Shown piece after piece: positions 51,822-62,291 of a DNA stretch of 64,000 bases. The stretch is taken from assembly GCA_000828975.1 (NCBI GenBank), contig AP014683.1, forward strand, positions 2,561,700-2,625,699, read 5' to 3'. The translations under genes were made by a program, and so were the position numbers. The stretch is from Burkholderiales bacterium GJ-E10 (GTDB lineage Bacteria > Pseudomonadota > Gammaproteobacteria > Burkholderiales > Burkholderiaceae_F). The stretch's first letter is position 1. The number at the start of each line of letters is the position of its first letter. The notes beneath the pieces were generated by a model, which worked only from the letters and a program-made list of their open reading frames with translations, had not been told where the DNA came from and ran no database searches.

Positions 51822-52838
51822 CTATCCACCATGCCGGTGCCGTCCGATCGCAAACGCCGGCGCGGCCAGCAAGCCCAGCACGACCGATACGAAACCGTAC
51901 AGCACGCTCGCCGTCAAGCCCAGATCGGCGCCGAGTCCGACCAACGGAAACGCCGCCAGCGCCGCCATCTCGCGCGCGCCGAATCCGCCATAGCTCACCG
52001 GCAGCGCACCCGCGACGAAAATCGGCGCGGCAACCGCCTGCACCTGCCAGTAGGCGGCATGGCCGCCCACCGCGCGCGTACAGAGCCACAGCGTCACGGC
52101 GCACAGAACCTGCACCGCCGCCGAGCTCCAGATCGACCGGCCCAGCGCGCCGCGCTGCGACAGCGCCAGTTCGTGCAGTTCCGAAATCCGGTTCCAGATG
52201 CGCACGGCGGCCCGCACCAGGGGTAGCGGGTGATCCGCGGCGGACGGGACGGGGCGCGGCCGCAAGGGCAGCCAGGGCAGCGCACAGACCGCAACCAGCC
52301 CCAGCAGGTAGATTCCGAAAAACGTCGCGACATGCCGTGCGAGCCACGGCGGCCCCGGCGGATGCGCCGCCGACCCGGCCGCGGAATGCGCAGCAGGGAA
52401 CCCTAGCAACACGAACAGGCCAAGGCCGGTCAGCAGCGACAGCGCGCACAGGATCCACAGCCCGCTCAGGCGGTCGAGCAGCACGCTGAGCGCCGACACC
52501 CCCAGCGGATTGCCCAACTGCTGCAGGCGCACGCTGCGCAACGCATCGCCGCCCAGCGTCGCCCCGGGCAGCAACACGTTGAGCGTCATGCCCTGCGCAT
52601 AGGCGATGGCCATCGCCCCGGTCCGGACCCGCAGGCCGAAGATCCGTGCGATCGTCTCCCAGCGCAGGACCGAGACGACCTGCGAGACCGCCATCACCGC
52701 AACCGCCGCGGCGAACCACCGCAGGTCCGCGTGTTCGATCTGGATGCGAATCCGGTCCAGGCCCACCATCCATACCGCCGCCGCCATCAAGGCGAATGCG
52801 GCGGCAAGACGCACGACGAATCGGGCGGCCGCCCTCAT
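51822..52838 (-). CDS. lysylphosphatidylglycerol-synthase-TM/flippase-like integral membrane protein
   Basis: A 338-residue inner-membrane protein with about eight helices. The pattern RWFAAAVAVMAVSQVVSVLRWETIARIFGL, GMTLNVLLPGATLGGDALRSVRL, LDRLSGLWILCALSLL and PVSYGGFGAREMAAL is the UPF0104 (LPG_synthase_TM) family. Such proteins are often encoded beside GT2 enzymes and may help lipid-linked sugars cross the membrane; the activity is inferred. It starts in an ATGA overlap with the GT2 gene. Confidence 0.85.
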   Translation of the reverse strand: MRAAARFVVRLAAAFALMAAAVWMVGLDRIRIQIEHADLRWFAAAVAVMAVSQVVSVLRWETIARIFGLRVRTGAMAIAYAQGMTLNVLLPGATLGGDALRSVRLQQLGNPLGVSALSVLLDRLSGLWILCALSLLTGLGLFVLLGFPAAHSAAGSAAHPPGPPWLARHVATFFGIYLLGLVAVCALPWLPLRPRPVPSAADHPLPLVRAAVRIWNRISELHELALSQRGALGRSIWSSAAVQVLCAVTLWLCTRAVGGHAAYWQVQAVAAPIFVAGALPVSYGGFGAREMAALAAFPLVGLGADLGLTASVLYGFVSVVLGLLAAPAFAIGRHRHGG

Positions 52839-53776
52839 CGCCGCAGCACGTATTGCCGGCGCCCCTGCGGCTCGTGATAGACCCGCGTCAGGAGTTCGCC
52901 CAGGACCCCTGCGGCCAGCAACTGGACGCCGATCAGCGTCAGCAGGGCGCCCAGGATCAGCAGCGGCCGGCCGCCGATGTTCTGGTCGAATCCCAGCTTG
53001 AGCACCGCCAGGTATGCCAGGGCGATGCCGCCCACCCCCATGAAGACGAACCCCACCGCCCCGAACGCATGCAGCGGCCGGTGCAGGAAGCGCATGGAAA
53101 ACTTGACCCACAACAGATCGAGCAAAACGCGGAACACCCGGTCGATGCCGTACTTGGACTGCCCGCGGGTGCGGGGATGGTGCAGCACCGGCACCTCGAC
53201 CAGACGCGCCCCGGCCTCCACCGCCAGCGCCGCGATGAATCGGTGCATCTCGCCATAGAGCCGCAGGTTCTCGATGATCGGGCGCCGGTAGGCCTTGAGC
53301 GCACAGCCGTTGTCGTGCAGATGCACGCCCGTCACCGCCGAGATCAGCCGGTTGGCGATCATCGACGGGATCTTGCGCGATACCGTCCGGTCCTGCCGGT
53401 CCTTGCGCCATCCCGACACCACGTCGATGTCCGGATCGCGCTCGAGCATTTCCACCAGCCGCGGGATCTCGACCGGGTCGTTCTGCAGATCGCCGTCGAG
53501 CGTCACGATGAACTCGCCGCGGGCATGGTCGAACCCCGCCTGCAGGGCCGTCGACTGGCCGTAATTGCGGATGAGTGCGAGCGGATGCAGCCACTCGCGC
53601 TCCGCGGCAAGCGACTGCAGGATGGTCCGCGTTCCGTCCTTCGAGCCGTCGTCGACGATCACGAGCTCGAAAGACCGCCCGGTCGGGACAAGCGCCGCGC
53701 CGACGCGGTCCACGAGTTCGCGCACGTTTTCGGCCTCGTTGTAGACCGGGATCACCACCGATATTGCGATACTCAC
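52835..53776 (-). CDS. polyprenyl-phosphate glycosyltransferase (GT2, ArnC/DPM1/RgtE-like)
   Basis: A 313-residue protein. The GT2 catalytic part has SVVIPVYNEAENV, LVIVDDGSKDGT, FIVTLDGDLQNDP (DxD-type) and DNGCALKAYRR. Two C-terminal membrane helices follow (FGAVGFVFMGVGGIALAYLAVL and LLILGALLTLIGVQLLAAGVL), as in ArnC. Start: the GTG at 53776. It shares a 46-base divergent gap with ugd. Enzymes of this type load a sugar onto undecaprenyl or dodecaprenyl phosphate; given the neighbours a uronic acid (GalA or GlcA) is likely (inference). Confidence 0.88.
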   Translation of the reverse strand: MSIAISVVIPVYNEAENVRELVDRVGAALVPTGRSFELVIVDDGSKDGTRTILQSLAAEREWLHPLALIRNYGQSTALQAGFDHARGEFIVTLDGDLQNDPVEIPRLVEMLERDPDIDVVSGWRKDRQDRTVSRKIPSMIANRLISAVTGVHLHDNGCALKAYRRPIIENLRLYGEMHRFIAALAVEAGARLVEVPVLHHPRTRGQSKYGIDRVFRVLLDLLWVKFSMRFLHRPLHAFGAVGFVFMGVGGIALAYLAVLKLGFDQNIGGRPLLILGALLTLIGVQLLAAGVLGELLTRVYHEPQGRRQYVLRR

Positions 53777-53822
53777 GTTATCTCGTTGCGTACAATGGCT
53801 GGTTCGTCCAAGGGGGCATTCT

Positions 53823-55166
53823 ATGCGACTGACAATGATCGGAACGGGATACGTCGGCCTGGTGACGGGGGCGTGCCTGGCCGATGTCGGCAACTCGGTG
53901 CTCTGCATCGACGTCGACCAGAGCAAGGTCGCCCGGCTCAACGCCGGGGAGATCCCCATCCACGAACCCGGGCTGGACGTCGTCGTCGCCCGCAACCGTG
54001 CCGCCGGACGGCTCACGTTCTCGTGCGATTACGACGAGGCGGTGCGCGGTTGCGACCTCTTTTTCATCGCCGTCGGCACCCCCACCGATGAAGACGGCTC
54101 GGCCGACGTGCGCCACGTCGAAAACGCCGCGCGCGAACTGGGACGCCGGCTCGCCCCGGTTCCGGGCCGGAAGGTACTGGTGGTCGTCAAATCCACGGTC
54201 CCGGTCGGCACGCACCGCCTGGTGTCGAACGCGATCTGCGAGGAGCTGGCGCACCGCGGCGTGGACATCGCCTTCACGGTTGCATCCAACCCCGAGTTCC
54301 TGAAGGAGGGGGCGGCGGTGCCCGATTTCATGCACCCGGACCGCATCGTCATCGGCACCGAAGACGCCGATGCGATCGCCACGCTCACCGCGCTCTATGC
54401 GCCCTTCAACCGCAACCACGACCGGCTGATCGTGCTGGATCCGCACTCGTCGGAGATGGCCAAATATGCCGCCAACGCGATGCTGGCCACGCGCATCTCG
54501 TTCATGAACGAGCTGGCCCGGCTGGCGGAAAAACTCGGCGCCGACATCGAAAAGGTCCGCCACGCCATCGGCGCAGATCCGCGCATCGGGCCGAGCTTTC
54601 TCTATGCCGGCGCAGGCTACGGCGGCTCCTGTTTCCCCAAGGACGTGCGGGCGCTGCTGGCGATGGCGCGGGAGAACGTCGTCTCGGCACGCCTGCTGTC
54701 GGCGGTGCATGAGGTCAACGAGGAGCAGAAGCATGTGCTCGGCACGAAGCTGCGCGCTGCGCTGGGCGGAGACCTGCGCGGCAAGGTGATCGCCGTCTGG
54801 GGGCTGGCATTCAAGCCGAACACCGACGACGTGCGCGAGGCGTCGAGCCTGGTGTTCATCCGCGACGCGATCGCGGCAGGCGCGACGATCCGCGCCTACG
54901 ACCCGCAGGCGCAGTCCACGGCACGCGCCGCACTGGCCGAAGAGGCGCGCCGGATCGTCTTCTGCGACAGCGCCTCGGCGGCCTGCGACGGCGCCGACGC
55001 GCTCGCCGTGATCACCGAATGGCTGGAGTTCCGCAGCCCGGATTTCGCGCAGCTCGCGGCGCAACTGAAAGCGGGTGTGCTTGCCGACGGCCGCAACCTC
55101 TACGATCCGCGCGCCGTCGCCGCGGCGGGGTTGCAATACATCGGCATCGGGCGGAGCGAAATGTGA
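53823..55166 (+). CDS. ugd: UDP-glucose 6-dehydrogenase
   Basis: A 447-residue cytoplasmic enzyme making UDP-glucuronate with NAD. [29 protein letters not shown] is the Rossmann start. The catalytic segment [13 protein letters not shown] holds the active cysteine, [22 protein letters not shown] is the second signature, and [17 protein letters not shown] the C-terminal one. Start: ATG with AAGGGGG six bases upstream. The epimerase follows with a one-base overlap (TGATG), the antiporter likewise. Confidence 0.96.
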   Translation: [447 protein letters not shown]

Positions 55167-56176
55167 TGGGGGGTGCGGCAGGTTCCAATACCGTACTGGT
55201 GACCGGCTGCGCCGGGTTCATCGGCGCGGCCGTCTGCGAAGCCTTGCTGGCGCGCGGCGAGCGCGTGCTGGGCATCGACAATTTCAACACCTACTACGAG
55301 CCCCGGCTCAAGCGCGACCGGATCGAACGGATCCGACGCTCCCCGCACTTCCGGGAATCGGCCTTCGAACTGGCCGAACTCGACATCGCCGACCGCGCCG
55401 CCGTGGGCGCGCTGCTGGCGGACCGCCGGCCCGGACGCATCGTGCACCTCGCCGCCCAGGCGGGGGTGCGCTATTCCTTCGAGAACCCGCAAGCCTACGT
55501 CGACAGCAATCTGACGGGTTTCGTGACCCTGCTCGAGGCCGCACGGGCCGCGGGCAACGTGGCGCATTTCGTCTACGCGTCGTCGTCCAGCGTCTACGGC
55601 GCCAACACCAAGCAGCCGTTTTCGATCGACGACCCGGTGAACCATCCGATCAGCCTCTACGCGGCGACCAAGCGCGCCAACGAACTGATCGCCTACGTCT
55701 ACGCCCTGCAGTTCGGCCTGCGGCTCACCGGCCTGCGCTATTTCACGGTCTACGGCCCCTGGGGGCGCCCCGACATGGCGCCGCTCAAGTTCGCCCGGGC
55801 GATCTTCGCGGGCAAGCCCATCGAGGTATACGGCCATGGCGACATGCGCCGGGACTTCACCTACATCGACGACATCGTCGACGGCACGCTCCGGGCCCTC
55901 GACGAAACCACCCGCTTCGGCGACGTCCCCCATCGGGTCTACAACCTCGGCAACAACCACCCCGAGGAGCTCCTGCGGTTCATCGAGATCCTCGAGCAGG
56001 CCATCGGCAAGCCCGCCCAGCGCATCCTGCGCCCCATGCAGGCCGGGGACGTGCGCTCCACCGCCGCCGACATCGACGCGACCAGCCGGGATCTGGGCTG
56101 GAGGCCGACGACCGGGATCGAAACCGGCCTGCCCCGGCTGGTGACGTGGCTGCGGGAGTACGACGCCGCAGCCTGA
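55166..56176 (+). CDS. UDP-glucuronate 4-epimerase-like NAD-dependent epimerase
   Basis: A 336-residue extended SDR. TVLVTGCAGFIGAAVCEALLARGERVLGIDNFNTYY is the NAD-binding start and matches UDP-GlcA epimerases (GAE/LpsL/WbpP type). VRYSFENPQAYVDSNLTGF, the catalytic ISLYAATKRANE (YxxxK), and RYFTVYGPWGRPDMAPLKFARAI are typical of the same group. It would give UDP-galacturonate from the Ugd product. A start at 55166 overlaps the ugd stop. The exact sugar is an inference. Confidence 0.9.
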   Translation: MGGAAGSNTVLVTGCAGFIGAAVCEALLARGERVLGIDNFNTYYEPRLKRDRIERIRRSPHFRESAFELAELDIADRAAVGALLADRRPGRIVHLAAQAGVRYSFENPQAYVDSNLTGFVTLLEAARAAGNVAHFVYASSSSVYGANTKQPFSIDDPVNHPISLYAATKRANELIAYVYALQFGLRLTGLRYFTVYGPWGRPDMAPLKFARAIFAGKPIEVYGHGDMRRDFTYIDDIVDGTLRALDETTRFGDVPHRVYNLGNNHPEELLRFIEILEQAIGKPAQRILRPMQAGDVRSTAADIDATSRDLGWRPTTGIETGLPRLVTWLREYDAAA

Positions 56177-57417
56177 TGGACGGCAGCGTCGAAAACGTCG
56201 CGATCCTGCTGCTCGTCGCGGCAGCGGTTGCGATGCTCGCGCAGCGCCTGCGCATGCCGTACGCAACCGGCCTGGTGGTGACCGGCATCGCACTCGCCTA
56301 CATCCCGCACGCCCCCCACCTGTCGATGACCCGGGACCTGATCTTCACGGTCCTGCTGCCGCCGCTGATCTTCGAAGCAGCGCTGTTTCTTCCCTGGCAA
56401 CTGCTGCGCCGGGAAATGCCGGTCGTCGTCGTGCTTGCGACCATCGGCATCCTCATCGCCGCCGCGGTCACCGCGTTCGGCATGCACTGGCTCGCCGGAT
56501 GGCCGCCGATCTCGGCGGCGCTCTTCGGCGCGCTGATTTCGGCCACCGATCCGGTTTCGGTCATCGCGCTGTTCCGGCAATCGGGCATCAAGGGCCGGTT
56601 GCGCATCCTCGTCGAGGCCGAAAGCCTGTTCAACGACGCCACCGCGGCCGTGCTGTTCGGCCTGCTGCTCGCGGTTTTCCAGGGTGCGCACCCGACGATT
56701 TCCCGGGTGCTGCGCGATCTTTCCATCACGACGGTCGGCAGCATCGCATGCGGCGCGCTGGCCGCGCTCCCCCTGTCCTGGCTCGCGGCGCGCACTGCCG
56801 ACCATCTGGTGCGGATCACGCTCAGTCTGGTCGCCGCCTATGCGCCCTTCCTCGCGGCAGACCACCTCCACCTCTCCGGGGTGCTGGCGACGATGACCGC
56901 AGGACTCATCGCCGCCCGGGCCGGCGGCAGCAGCCCGGGCACGCGCCAGCGACATGAGGCGGTGGAGGCGTTCTGGGAAGTCGTCGCCTTCCTGGCAAAT
57001 TCGCTCATCTTCCTGCTGATCGGGATGCACGAAGGCGGGTTGCAGCACGCGGGGAAGAGCGCCGGATTTCCGGCCGTATCGACCGCGGCGATCGCCGTTG
57101 CCGCAGTCCTTGCCGGACGCGCCGCCACGATCTATCCGCTGTCCTCGCTCTTCATCGCGACCCGCTGGCGGCTCTCCATGGCCCACCAGCACATTCTGTT
57201 CTGGGGCGGATTGCGCGGCGCCCTGGCGCTGGCGCTGGCCTTCGGCCTGCCTACGGACGTCCCCTTGCGCGAACCGATCGTGACGACATGCTTCGTCGTC
57301 GTGACGTTCTCGCTCGTGATGCAGGGCGTGACCGTGGCGCCGCTGCTCTCGGCGCTGGGAATCCCCGCGCGGGAAGGGGGAAGAGGGGGCGGCCCGAGCC
57401 CGCCATCCCCTGGTTGA
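56176..57417 (+). CDS. CPA1-family cation/proton antiporter
   Basis: A 413-residue membrane protein with about twelve helices. The ISATDPVSVIALFR block holds the ND-type ion-binding Asp, LVEAESLFNDATAAVLF the second, and FWEVVAFLANSLIFLLIGM and WGGLRGALALALAFGLP are standard CPA1 sequences. It ends with a Gly/Pro tail and no cytoplasmic RCK or UspA-like domain. It overlaps the epimerase stop by one base, so it is co-transcribed with ugd. It may balance Na+ or K+; a link with the following kdp genes is not shown. Confidence 0.9.
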   Translation: MDGSVENVAILLLVAAAVAMLAQRLRMPYATGLVVTGIALAYIPHAPHLSMTRDLIFTVLLPPLIFEAALFLPWQLLRREMPVVVVLATIGILIAAAVTAFGMHWLAGWPPISAALFGALISATDPVSVIALFRQSGIKGRLRILVEAESLFNDATAAVLFGLLLAVFQGAHPTISRVLRDLSITTVGSIACGALAALPLSWLAARTADHLVRITLSLVAAYAPFLAADHLHLSGVLATMTAGLIAARAGGSSPGTRQRHEAVEAFWEVVAFLANSLIFLLIGMHEGGLQHAGKSAGFPAVSTAAIAVAAVLAGRAATIYPLSSLFIATRWRLSMAHQHILFWGGLRGALALALAFGLPTDVPLREPIVTTCFVVVTFSLVMQGVTVAPLLSALGIPAREGGRGGGPSPPSPG

Positions 57418-57483
57418 TCTGTTCCCGATCGGGGCGACGCGGGCGCATCCGCCGCCCCGCGACCGGCCTGCCAGGCGGATCCC

Positions 57484-58056
57484 CTAGCGCGCCGCGTCCA
57501 GGGCCAGATTCAGTTCCAGCACGTTGACGCGCGGCTCGCCGAATACACCCCACTGCCGCCCGACGGTGTGGGCATCGACCAGCGCCTGCACCTGCTCCGT
57601 GGCAAGTCCCCGCGCGCGCGCCACCCGCGCCACCTGATAGCGGGCGGCCGCCGGGCTGATGTCCGGATCCAGGCCGCTGGCCGACGCGGTGACGAGGTCG
57701 ACCGGAATCGGCAGAGTGTTGCCCGGGTCCGCCTGCCGCAGGGCGGCGATGCGCGCCTTGACGGCGTCGATCAGGGCCGGATTTTCCGGACCCAGGTTCG
57801 AACCGCCGGAGGCCAGGCCGTTGTATGGCTGCGGGCTGGTCGCCGAAGGGCGACCCCAGAAATACCGCGGGCCATCGAAGTTCTGCCCGATCAAGGACGA
57901 ACCGATCACCCTGCCGCCGCGCTCGATCAGGCTGCCGGCGGCTTGCCGGGGAAAGATTGCCTGCCCGAAGCCGGTCACGGCCAGGGGATAGATCACACCG
58001 GTCGCGACGGTGAGCACGAGAAACAGGGACAGGGCCGGACGAACGAGGGTCTTCAT
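57484..58056 (-). CDS. kdpC: potassium-transporting ATPase subunit KdpC
   Basis: A 190-residue single-pass subunit that stabilises the Kdp complex. [31 protein letters not shown] is the membrane part. [23 protein letters not shown], then [32 protein letters not shown] and [11 protein letters not shown] are family signatures. It follows kdpB by 12 bases. Confidence 0.96.
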   Translation of the reverse strand: MKTLVRPALSLFLVLTVATGVIYPLAVTGFGQAIFPRQAAGSLIERGGRVIGSSLIGQNFDGPRYFWGRPSATSPQPYNGLASGGSNLGPENPALIDAVKARIAALRQADPGNTLPIPVDLVTASASGLDPDISPAAARYQVARVARARGLATEQVQALVDAHTVGRQWGVFGEPRVNVLELNLALDAAR

Positions 58057-58068
58057 GCCAACTCCGAT

Positions 58069-60135
58069 TCAGGCCAAACCCGCTGCAGACAGAGTCAGGT
58101 CGATGAGCTTGATGCCGAGAAACGGCACGGCGAGGCCTCCCAGGCCATACACCAGGAGATTGCGCCGCAGCACGGTGGCGGCGCCGAGCGGGCGATAGCG
58201 GACCCCTTTGAGCGCGAGCGGAATCAGAAAGACGATGATCAGCGCATTGAAAATCACGGCCGACAGCACGGCGGAGGCCGGCGTCGCCAGATGCATGACA
58301 TTGAGCGCGGAGAGTTGCGGGTAGGTCGTGACGAACGCCGCCGGGATGATCGCGAAATACTTCGCGACGTCGTTGGCGATGCTGAACGTCGTGAGCGCGC
58401 CGCGGGTCATGAGCATCTGCTTGCCGGTCTCGACGATCTCGATGAGCTTGGTGGGGTTGGAATCCAGGTCGACCATGTTTCCGGCCTCCTTGGCCGCCTG
58501 CGTTCCCGTGTTCATGGCGACCGCGACGTCCGCCTGCGCAAGGGCCGGCGCATCGTTGGTGCCGTCGCCGGTCATCGCCACCAGCTTTCCCTGCGCCTGG
58601 TGTTCGCGGATGAGCGCGAGTTTCGCCTCCGGCGTGGCTTCGGCGAGAAAGTCGTCGACGCCGGCTTCGGCGGCGATGGCCGCGGCGGTGACGCGGTTGT
58701 CGCCGGTGATCATCACGGTCTTGATGCCCATGCGGCGCAGTTCGGCGAACCGTTCCTTGATCCCGCCCTTGACGATGTCCTTGAGTTCCACCACGCCGAG
58801 CGCACGCGCCCCGTCGGCGACGACCAGGGGCGTCGACCCGCGGCGCGCAACCGTATCGATCAGGTGGTCGAGCGCCTGGGGGAACGTCCCCCCCTGCGAA
58901 TCCACCGACTTGCGGATCGCATCCGCCGCGCCCTTGCGGATCGCGCGCCCTCCCAGATCGACGCCGCTCATCCGCGTGTGCGCGGAGAACGGAACGAATT
59001 GCGCGCCCAGCGCATGGATGTCGCGCTCGCGCAGCCGGAACCGCTCCTTCGCCAATATCACGATGCTGCGGCCTTCGGGCGTCTCATCGGCCAGAGAGGC
59101 CAGTTGCGCCGCGTCGGCCAGATCCGCCTCCGTCACCCCCGGAACAGGCAGGAATGCGGCCCCCGACCGGTTGCCCAGCGTGATCGTTCCGGTCTTGTCG
59201 AGCAGCAGCACGTCGACGTCGCCCGCCGCCTCCACCGCACGGCCGGACGTGGCGATCACGTTGGCCTGCATCATGCGGCTCATTCCCGCAACACCGATCG
59301 CCGAGAGCAGCCCGGCGATGGTCGTCGGAATCAGGCAGACGAGCAGCGCCACCAGGACGGTGATCGTGACGGGCGATCCGGCTCCAGACGCGACGACGCT
59401 GAACTTCGAATAGGGCAGCAAGGTTGCCGTCACGGCGAGGAACACGATGGTGAGTGCGATGAGCAGGATCGTGAGCGCAATCTCGTTGGGCGTCTTCTGC
59501 CGCCGCGCGCCCTCCACCATCGCGATCATCCGGTCGAGAAACGCCTCGCCGGGGTTGGCCGTCACCCGGACGACGATCCAGTCGGAAAGGACGCGCGTAC
59601 CGCCGGTCACCGACGAGAAATCGCCACCCGACTCGCGGATCACGGGAGCGGACTCCCCGGTGATCGCGCTTTCGTCGACCGACGCCACCCCTTCGATCAC
59701 CTCGCCGTCGGCCGGCACGACGTCCCCGGCCTCGACCAGCACCGTATCACCGCGGCGAAGGATGCTTGCCGATGCCGTCTGCCAGGATGCGCCGTACCGC
59801 GGCTCGTCGAGCTTCTTCGCCTGCGTGTCCCGCTTCGCCCCGCGCAGCGATGCGGCCTGGGCCTTGCTTCGGCCCTCAGCGAGCGCCTCGGCAAAATTGG
59901 CGAACAACACGGTAAACCAGAGCCATAGCGCGATCGCGAGCGGGAACCCCGCATGCGCCTCGCTGCGGCCGCCCAGCGCCTGGACCGCAATCGCGGTGGT
60001 CAAAAAGCATCCGACGTACACCACGAACATGACCGGGTTGCGCCACTGCACCCGGGGATCGAGCTTGCGGACCGCCTCGACGACCGCCGGGCCGACGAGT
60101 TCGCGCTCGAACAGGGAAAACGTCTTGCGAGTCAT
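58069..60135 (-). CDS. kdpB: potassium-transporting P-type ATPase subunit KdpB
   Basis: A 688-residue catalytic subunit. The actuator motif TGESAPVI, phosphorylation motif DKTGTIT (with LLL before it), and hinge [42 protein letters not shown] are all intact. Membrane helices surround them. It hydrolyses ATP to drive K+ that KdpA receives. The KdpA gene lies 16 bases upstream in transcription. Confidence 0.97.
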   Translation of the reverse strand: MTRKTFSLFERELVGPAVVEAVRKLDPRVQWRNPVMFVVYVGCFLTTAIAVQALGGRSEAHAGFPLAIALWLWFTVLFANFAEALAEGRSKAQAASLRGAKRDTQAKKLDEPRYGASWQTASASILRRGDTVLVEAGDVVPADGEVIEGVASVDESAITGESAPVIRESGGDFSSVTGGTRVLSDWIVVRVTANPGEAFLDRMIAMVEGARRQKTPNEIALTILLIALTIVFLAVTATLLPYSKFSVVASGAGSPVTITVLVALLVCLIPTTIAGLLSAIGVAGMSRMMQANVIATSGRAVEAAGDVDVLLLDKTGTITLGNRSGAAFLPVPGVTEADLADAAQLASLADETPEGRSIVILAKERFRLRERDIHALGAQFVPFSAHTRMSGVDLGGRAIRKGAADAIRKSVDSQGGTFPQALDHLIDTVARRGSTPLVVADGARALGVVELKDIVKGGIKERFAELRRMGIKTVMITGDNRVTAAAIAAEAGVDDFLAEATPEAKLALIREHQAQGKLVAMTGDGTNDAPALAQADVAVAMNTGTQAAKEAGNMVDLDSNPTKLIEIVETGKQMLMTRGALTTFSIANDVAKYFAIIPAAFVTTYPQLSALNVMHLATPASAVLSAVIFNALIIVFLIPLALKGVRYRPLGAATVLRRNLLVYGLGGLAVPFLGIKLIDLTLSAAGLA

Positions 60136-60151
60136 ATGGGTTCCTTCTCCC

Positions 60152-61972
60152 CTATCCCGCCGCCGGCAATGTCAACTGCTCGACCACCGGCCCCAGCGCC
60201 AGCGCCGGCACGTAGTTCAGCGCGCCGACGAGGACGACCGTGCCGATGAGCAGCACGACGAACAGCGGCCCGTGCGTCGGCATGCTGCCGCCGGTGGCCG
60301 CGAGACGCTTTTTCGCCGCGAGCGAGCCGGCGATTCCCAGCACGGGAACGATGACCGCGAAGCGCCCGAACCACATCGCAACCACCGTGAGCACGTTGTA
60401 GAACGGGGTGTCGGCCGACAGGCCGGCAAACGCGCTGCCGTTGTTGTTCGCCGCGGACGTGAAGGCGTAGAGGATTTCGCTGAAGCCGTGCGGACCGGGA
60501 TTGGCGATCCCGGCACGGCCATCGGCGCTCGCAACGGCGATCGCAGTGCAGACCAGGACGAGCATGGGCGTCGCCAGGATGGCGAGCGAGATCATCTTCA
60601 TGTCGAAGGATTCGATCTTCTTGCCCAGATACTCCGGCGTGCGGCCGATCATCAGACCGGCGATGAAGACGGCGGTGAGCGCGAACACCAGCATGCCGTA
60701 CAGGCCCGAACCGACACCGCCGAACACCACTTCTCCCAGCATCATGTTCCAGAGCGGAACGAATCCCCCCATCGGCATGAGCGAGTCGTGCATCGCATTG
60801 ACCGCCCCGCAGGACGCAGCCGTGGTGATCGACGCGAACAGCCCGGAGTCGGCGATGCCGAAGCGGGTTTCCTTGCCCTCCATATTCCCGCCAGCCTGCA
60901 TTGCGCTCGCGGCCTGGTCCACGCCGAGAGGAGTGAATGCCGGGTTGCCGTGCTGTTCGGCGACGATCACGACCACGGTGGAGATGAGGAAGAGCAAAGA
61001 CATCGCGGCGAAGATCGCCCATCCCTGACGGCGGTCGCCCACCATGCGGCCGAAGGAAAAGCACAATGCGGCCGGAATCAAAAAGATCGACACCATCTGG
61101 ACGAAGTCCGAAAGCGGGGTCGGATTTTCGTAGGGATGGGCGGAATTGGCGTTGAAGAAGCCGCCGCCGTTGGTCCCCAGCATCTTGATCGATTCCTGCG
61201 ACGCGACCGGGCCCATCGGCAGGGTTTGGGTCTGCGTCTGCGCGTTCACGTTTACCGGGTTGCCGTGCGCATCCTTGACCGGCTGGCCGGCTGCATCGAG
61301 CTTGGGCGTCTGATAGGTGGTCACTTCGACCGTGTGCACGTCCTTGTATGCAGAGAAGTTCTGGATCGCGCCTTGACCGATCAGAAAAATCGCGTAGACG
61401 AACGAAATCGGCAACAGGACGTAGAAGGTGGTTCGCGTGAGGTCGACCCAGGCGTTTCCGATCGTGGCCGCGCTGTGGCGCGCGATTCCGCGGATGAGTG
61501 CGATGGCGACCACGATGCCGGTGGCGGCCGAGAGAAAATTCTGCACGGCGAGCCCCAGCATCTGGGTGAGGTAGCTCATCGTCGTTTCGCCCGAATACCC
61601 CTGCCAGTTGGTGTTCGTCGCGAACGACACTGCGGTATTGAACGAGGAGTCCGGGCCGACGGCGGGCAACGCCTGCGGATCGAGCGGCAGCTTGGCTTGC
61701 AACCGTTGCAGCGCGTATACGGTCAGCGCGCCAAGGACGCTAAAAATCAGGATCGCGAGCGCGTAGCGCTTCCAGTCCATCTCCTCTTCGGCGCGAATGC
61801 CGCAAAGCCGATACAAGATCCGCTCGATCGGACCGACGATCCTCCGCGCAGCTGCGGCAACGCGCGACGGCCCCCCATCCAGACAGTCGGCAAGATAGGT
61901 CCCCAAGGGGTAGCTCACAACGATCAGCACTGCGCCGTACAAAACGAGCAGTGTCCAGGCATGGGAAGTCAT
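60152..61972 (-). CDS. kdpA: potassium-transporting ATPase subunit KdpA
   Basis: A 606-residue channel-like subunit with ten helices that binds K+. Four selectivity-filter-like loops are visible ([71 protein letters not shown]). An insert around residues 205-235 ([22 protein letters not shown]) makes it longer than the 557-residue E. coli protein. Start: ATG at 61972, which overlaps the kdpF stop by one base. Confidence 0.96.
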   Translation of the reverse strand: MTSHAWTLLVLYGAVLIVVSYPLGTYLADCLDGGPSRVAAAARRIVGPIERILYRLCGIRAEEEMDWKRYALAILIFSVLGALTVYALQRLQAKLPLDPQALPAVGPDSSFNTAVSFATNTNWQGYSGETTMSYLTQMLGLAVQNFLSAATGIVVAIALIRGIARHSAATIGNAWVDLTRTTFYVLLPISFVYAIFLIGQGAIQNFSAYKDVHTVEVTTYQTPKLDAAGQPVKDAHGNPVNVNAQTQTQTLPMGPVASQESIKMLGTNGGGFFNANSAHPYENPTPLSDFVQMVSIFLIPAALCFSFGRMVGDRRQGWAIFAAMSLLFLISTVVVIVAEQHGNPAFTPLGVDQAASAMQAGGNMEGKETRFGIADSGLFASITTAASCGAVNAMHDSLMPMGGFVPLWNMMLGEVVFGGVGSGLYGMLVFALTAVFIAGLMIGRTPEYLGKKIESFDMKMISLAILATPMLVLVCTAIAVASADGRAGIANPGPHGFSEILYAFTSAANNNGSAFAGLSADTPFYNVLTVVAMWFGRFAVIVPVLGIAGSLAAKKRLAATGGSMPTHGPLFVVLLIGTVVLVGALNYVPALALGPVVEQLTLPAAG

Positions 61973-62061
61973 CACAGCTTCTCCGCGTCGATCAAGGCGG
62001 CGACCAGATAGACGAACAGCCCGAGCGCCGCGATGGCGCCCACCCATTGCATTGCGGTCAT
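61972..62061 (-). CDS. kdpF: potassium-transporting ATPase small subunit KdpF
   Basis: A 29-residue single-helix peptide ([19 protein letters not shown], then [10 protein letters not shown]). KdpF is a tiny hydrophobic lipid-like stabiliser of the KdpABC complex, always just before kdpA. Its stop shares one base with the kdpA start (TGATG). It is too short for ordinary gene calling. Confidence 0.9.
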   Translation of the reverse strand: MTAMQWVGAIAALGLFVYLVAALIDAEKL

Positions 62062-62071
62062 GTCGTGGTCC

Positions 62072-62167
62072 CTATTTCCGCTGCTGCAACTGTGCGCAGC
62101 CAATGGTCAGCAGGCTCACCAGCGCGAAGAAGATCAGGATTCCGAAGACGTAGGAAAAGTCCGCCAT
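62072..62167 (-). CDS. 31-residue small membrane protein upstream of kdpF
   Basis: ORF of 31 codons: MADFSYVFGILIFFALVSLL, then TIGCAQLQQRK. It has one membrane helix and a polar tail, and lies ten bases before kdpF in the same orientation, behind the kdp control region. Small ORFs of this kind before kdpF are seen in other proteobacterial kdp operons but their role is unknown to me. No strong ribosome-binding site is apparent. Confidence 0.65.
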   Translation of the reverse strand: MADFSYVFGILIFFALVSLLTIGCAQLQQRK

Positions 62168-62189
62168 CACATCATTCCGTAAAGGTCTC

Positions 62190-62275
62190 GACCAACGGAA
62201 TGCTATGGCGCAACAAATATCGATTTTCTATAAACGCACCGGGTGCTGCATAAAATCGGCGTAAAAACCGCCTCC
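62190..62275 (-). promoter_or_regulatory. probable KdpE-controlled promoter region of the kdpFABC operon
   Basis: An island of A/T-rich DNA in an otherwise GC-rich area, containing TTTATAGAAAATCGATATTTG and GATTTTATG on the minus strand, about 25-110 bases before the 31-codon ORF. E. coli KdpE binds a T-rich TTTATA... site of this type. The exact -35/-10 and KdpE site cannot be fixed by eye. Confidence 0.4.
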
Positions 62276-62291
62276 CGGGGCAACGCCTGCC

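Noticed and set aside
53777-53822. Sigma-70-like boxes (TTGGAC, TACAAT) in the ugd/GT2 divergent gap
   Set aside because: Spacing is wrong for either strand; not reported as promoters.
57418-57483. Possible terminator between the antiporter and kdpC (convergent)
   Set aside because: GC-rich partial palindromes but no clean stem with a T-run on either strand.
57568-62011. Long plus-strand open frames opposite kdpC, kdpB and kdpA
   Set aside because: Antisense shadows of the kdp genes; the kdp products are certain.
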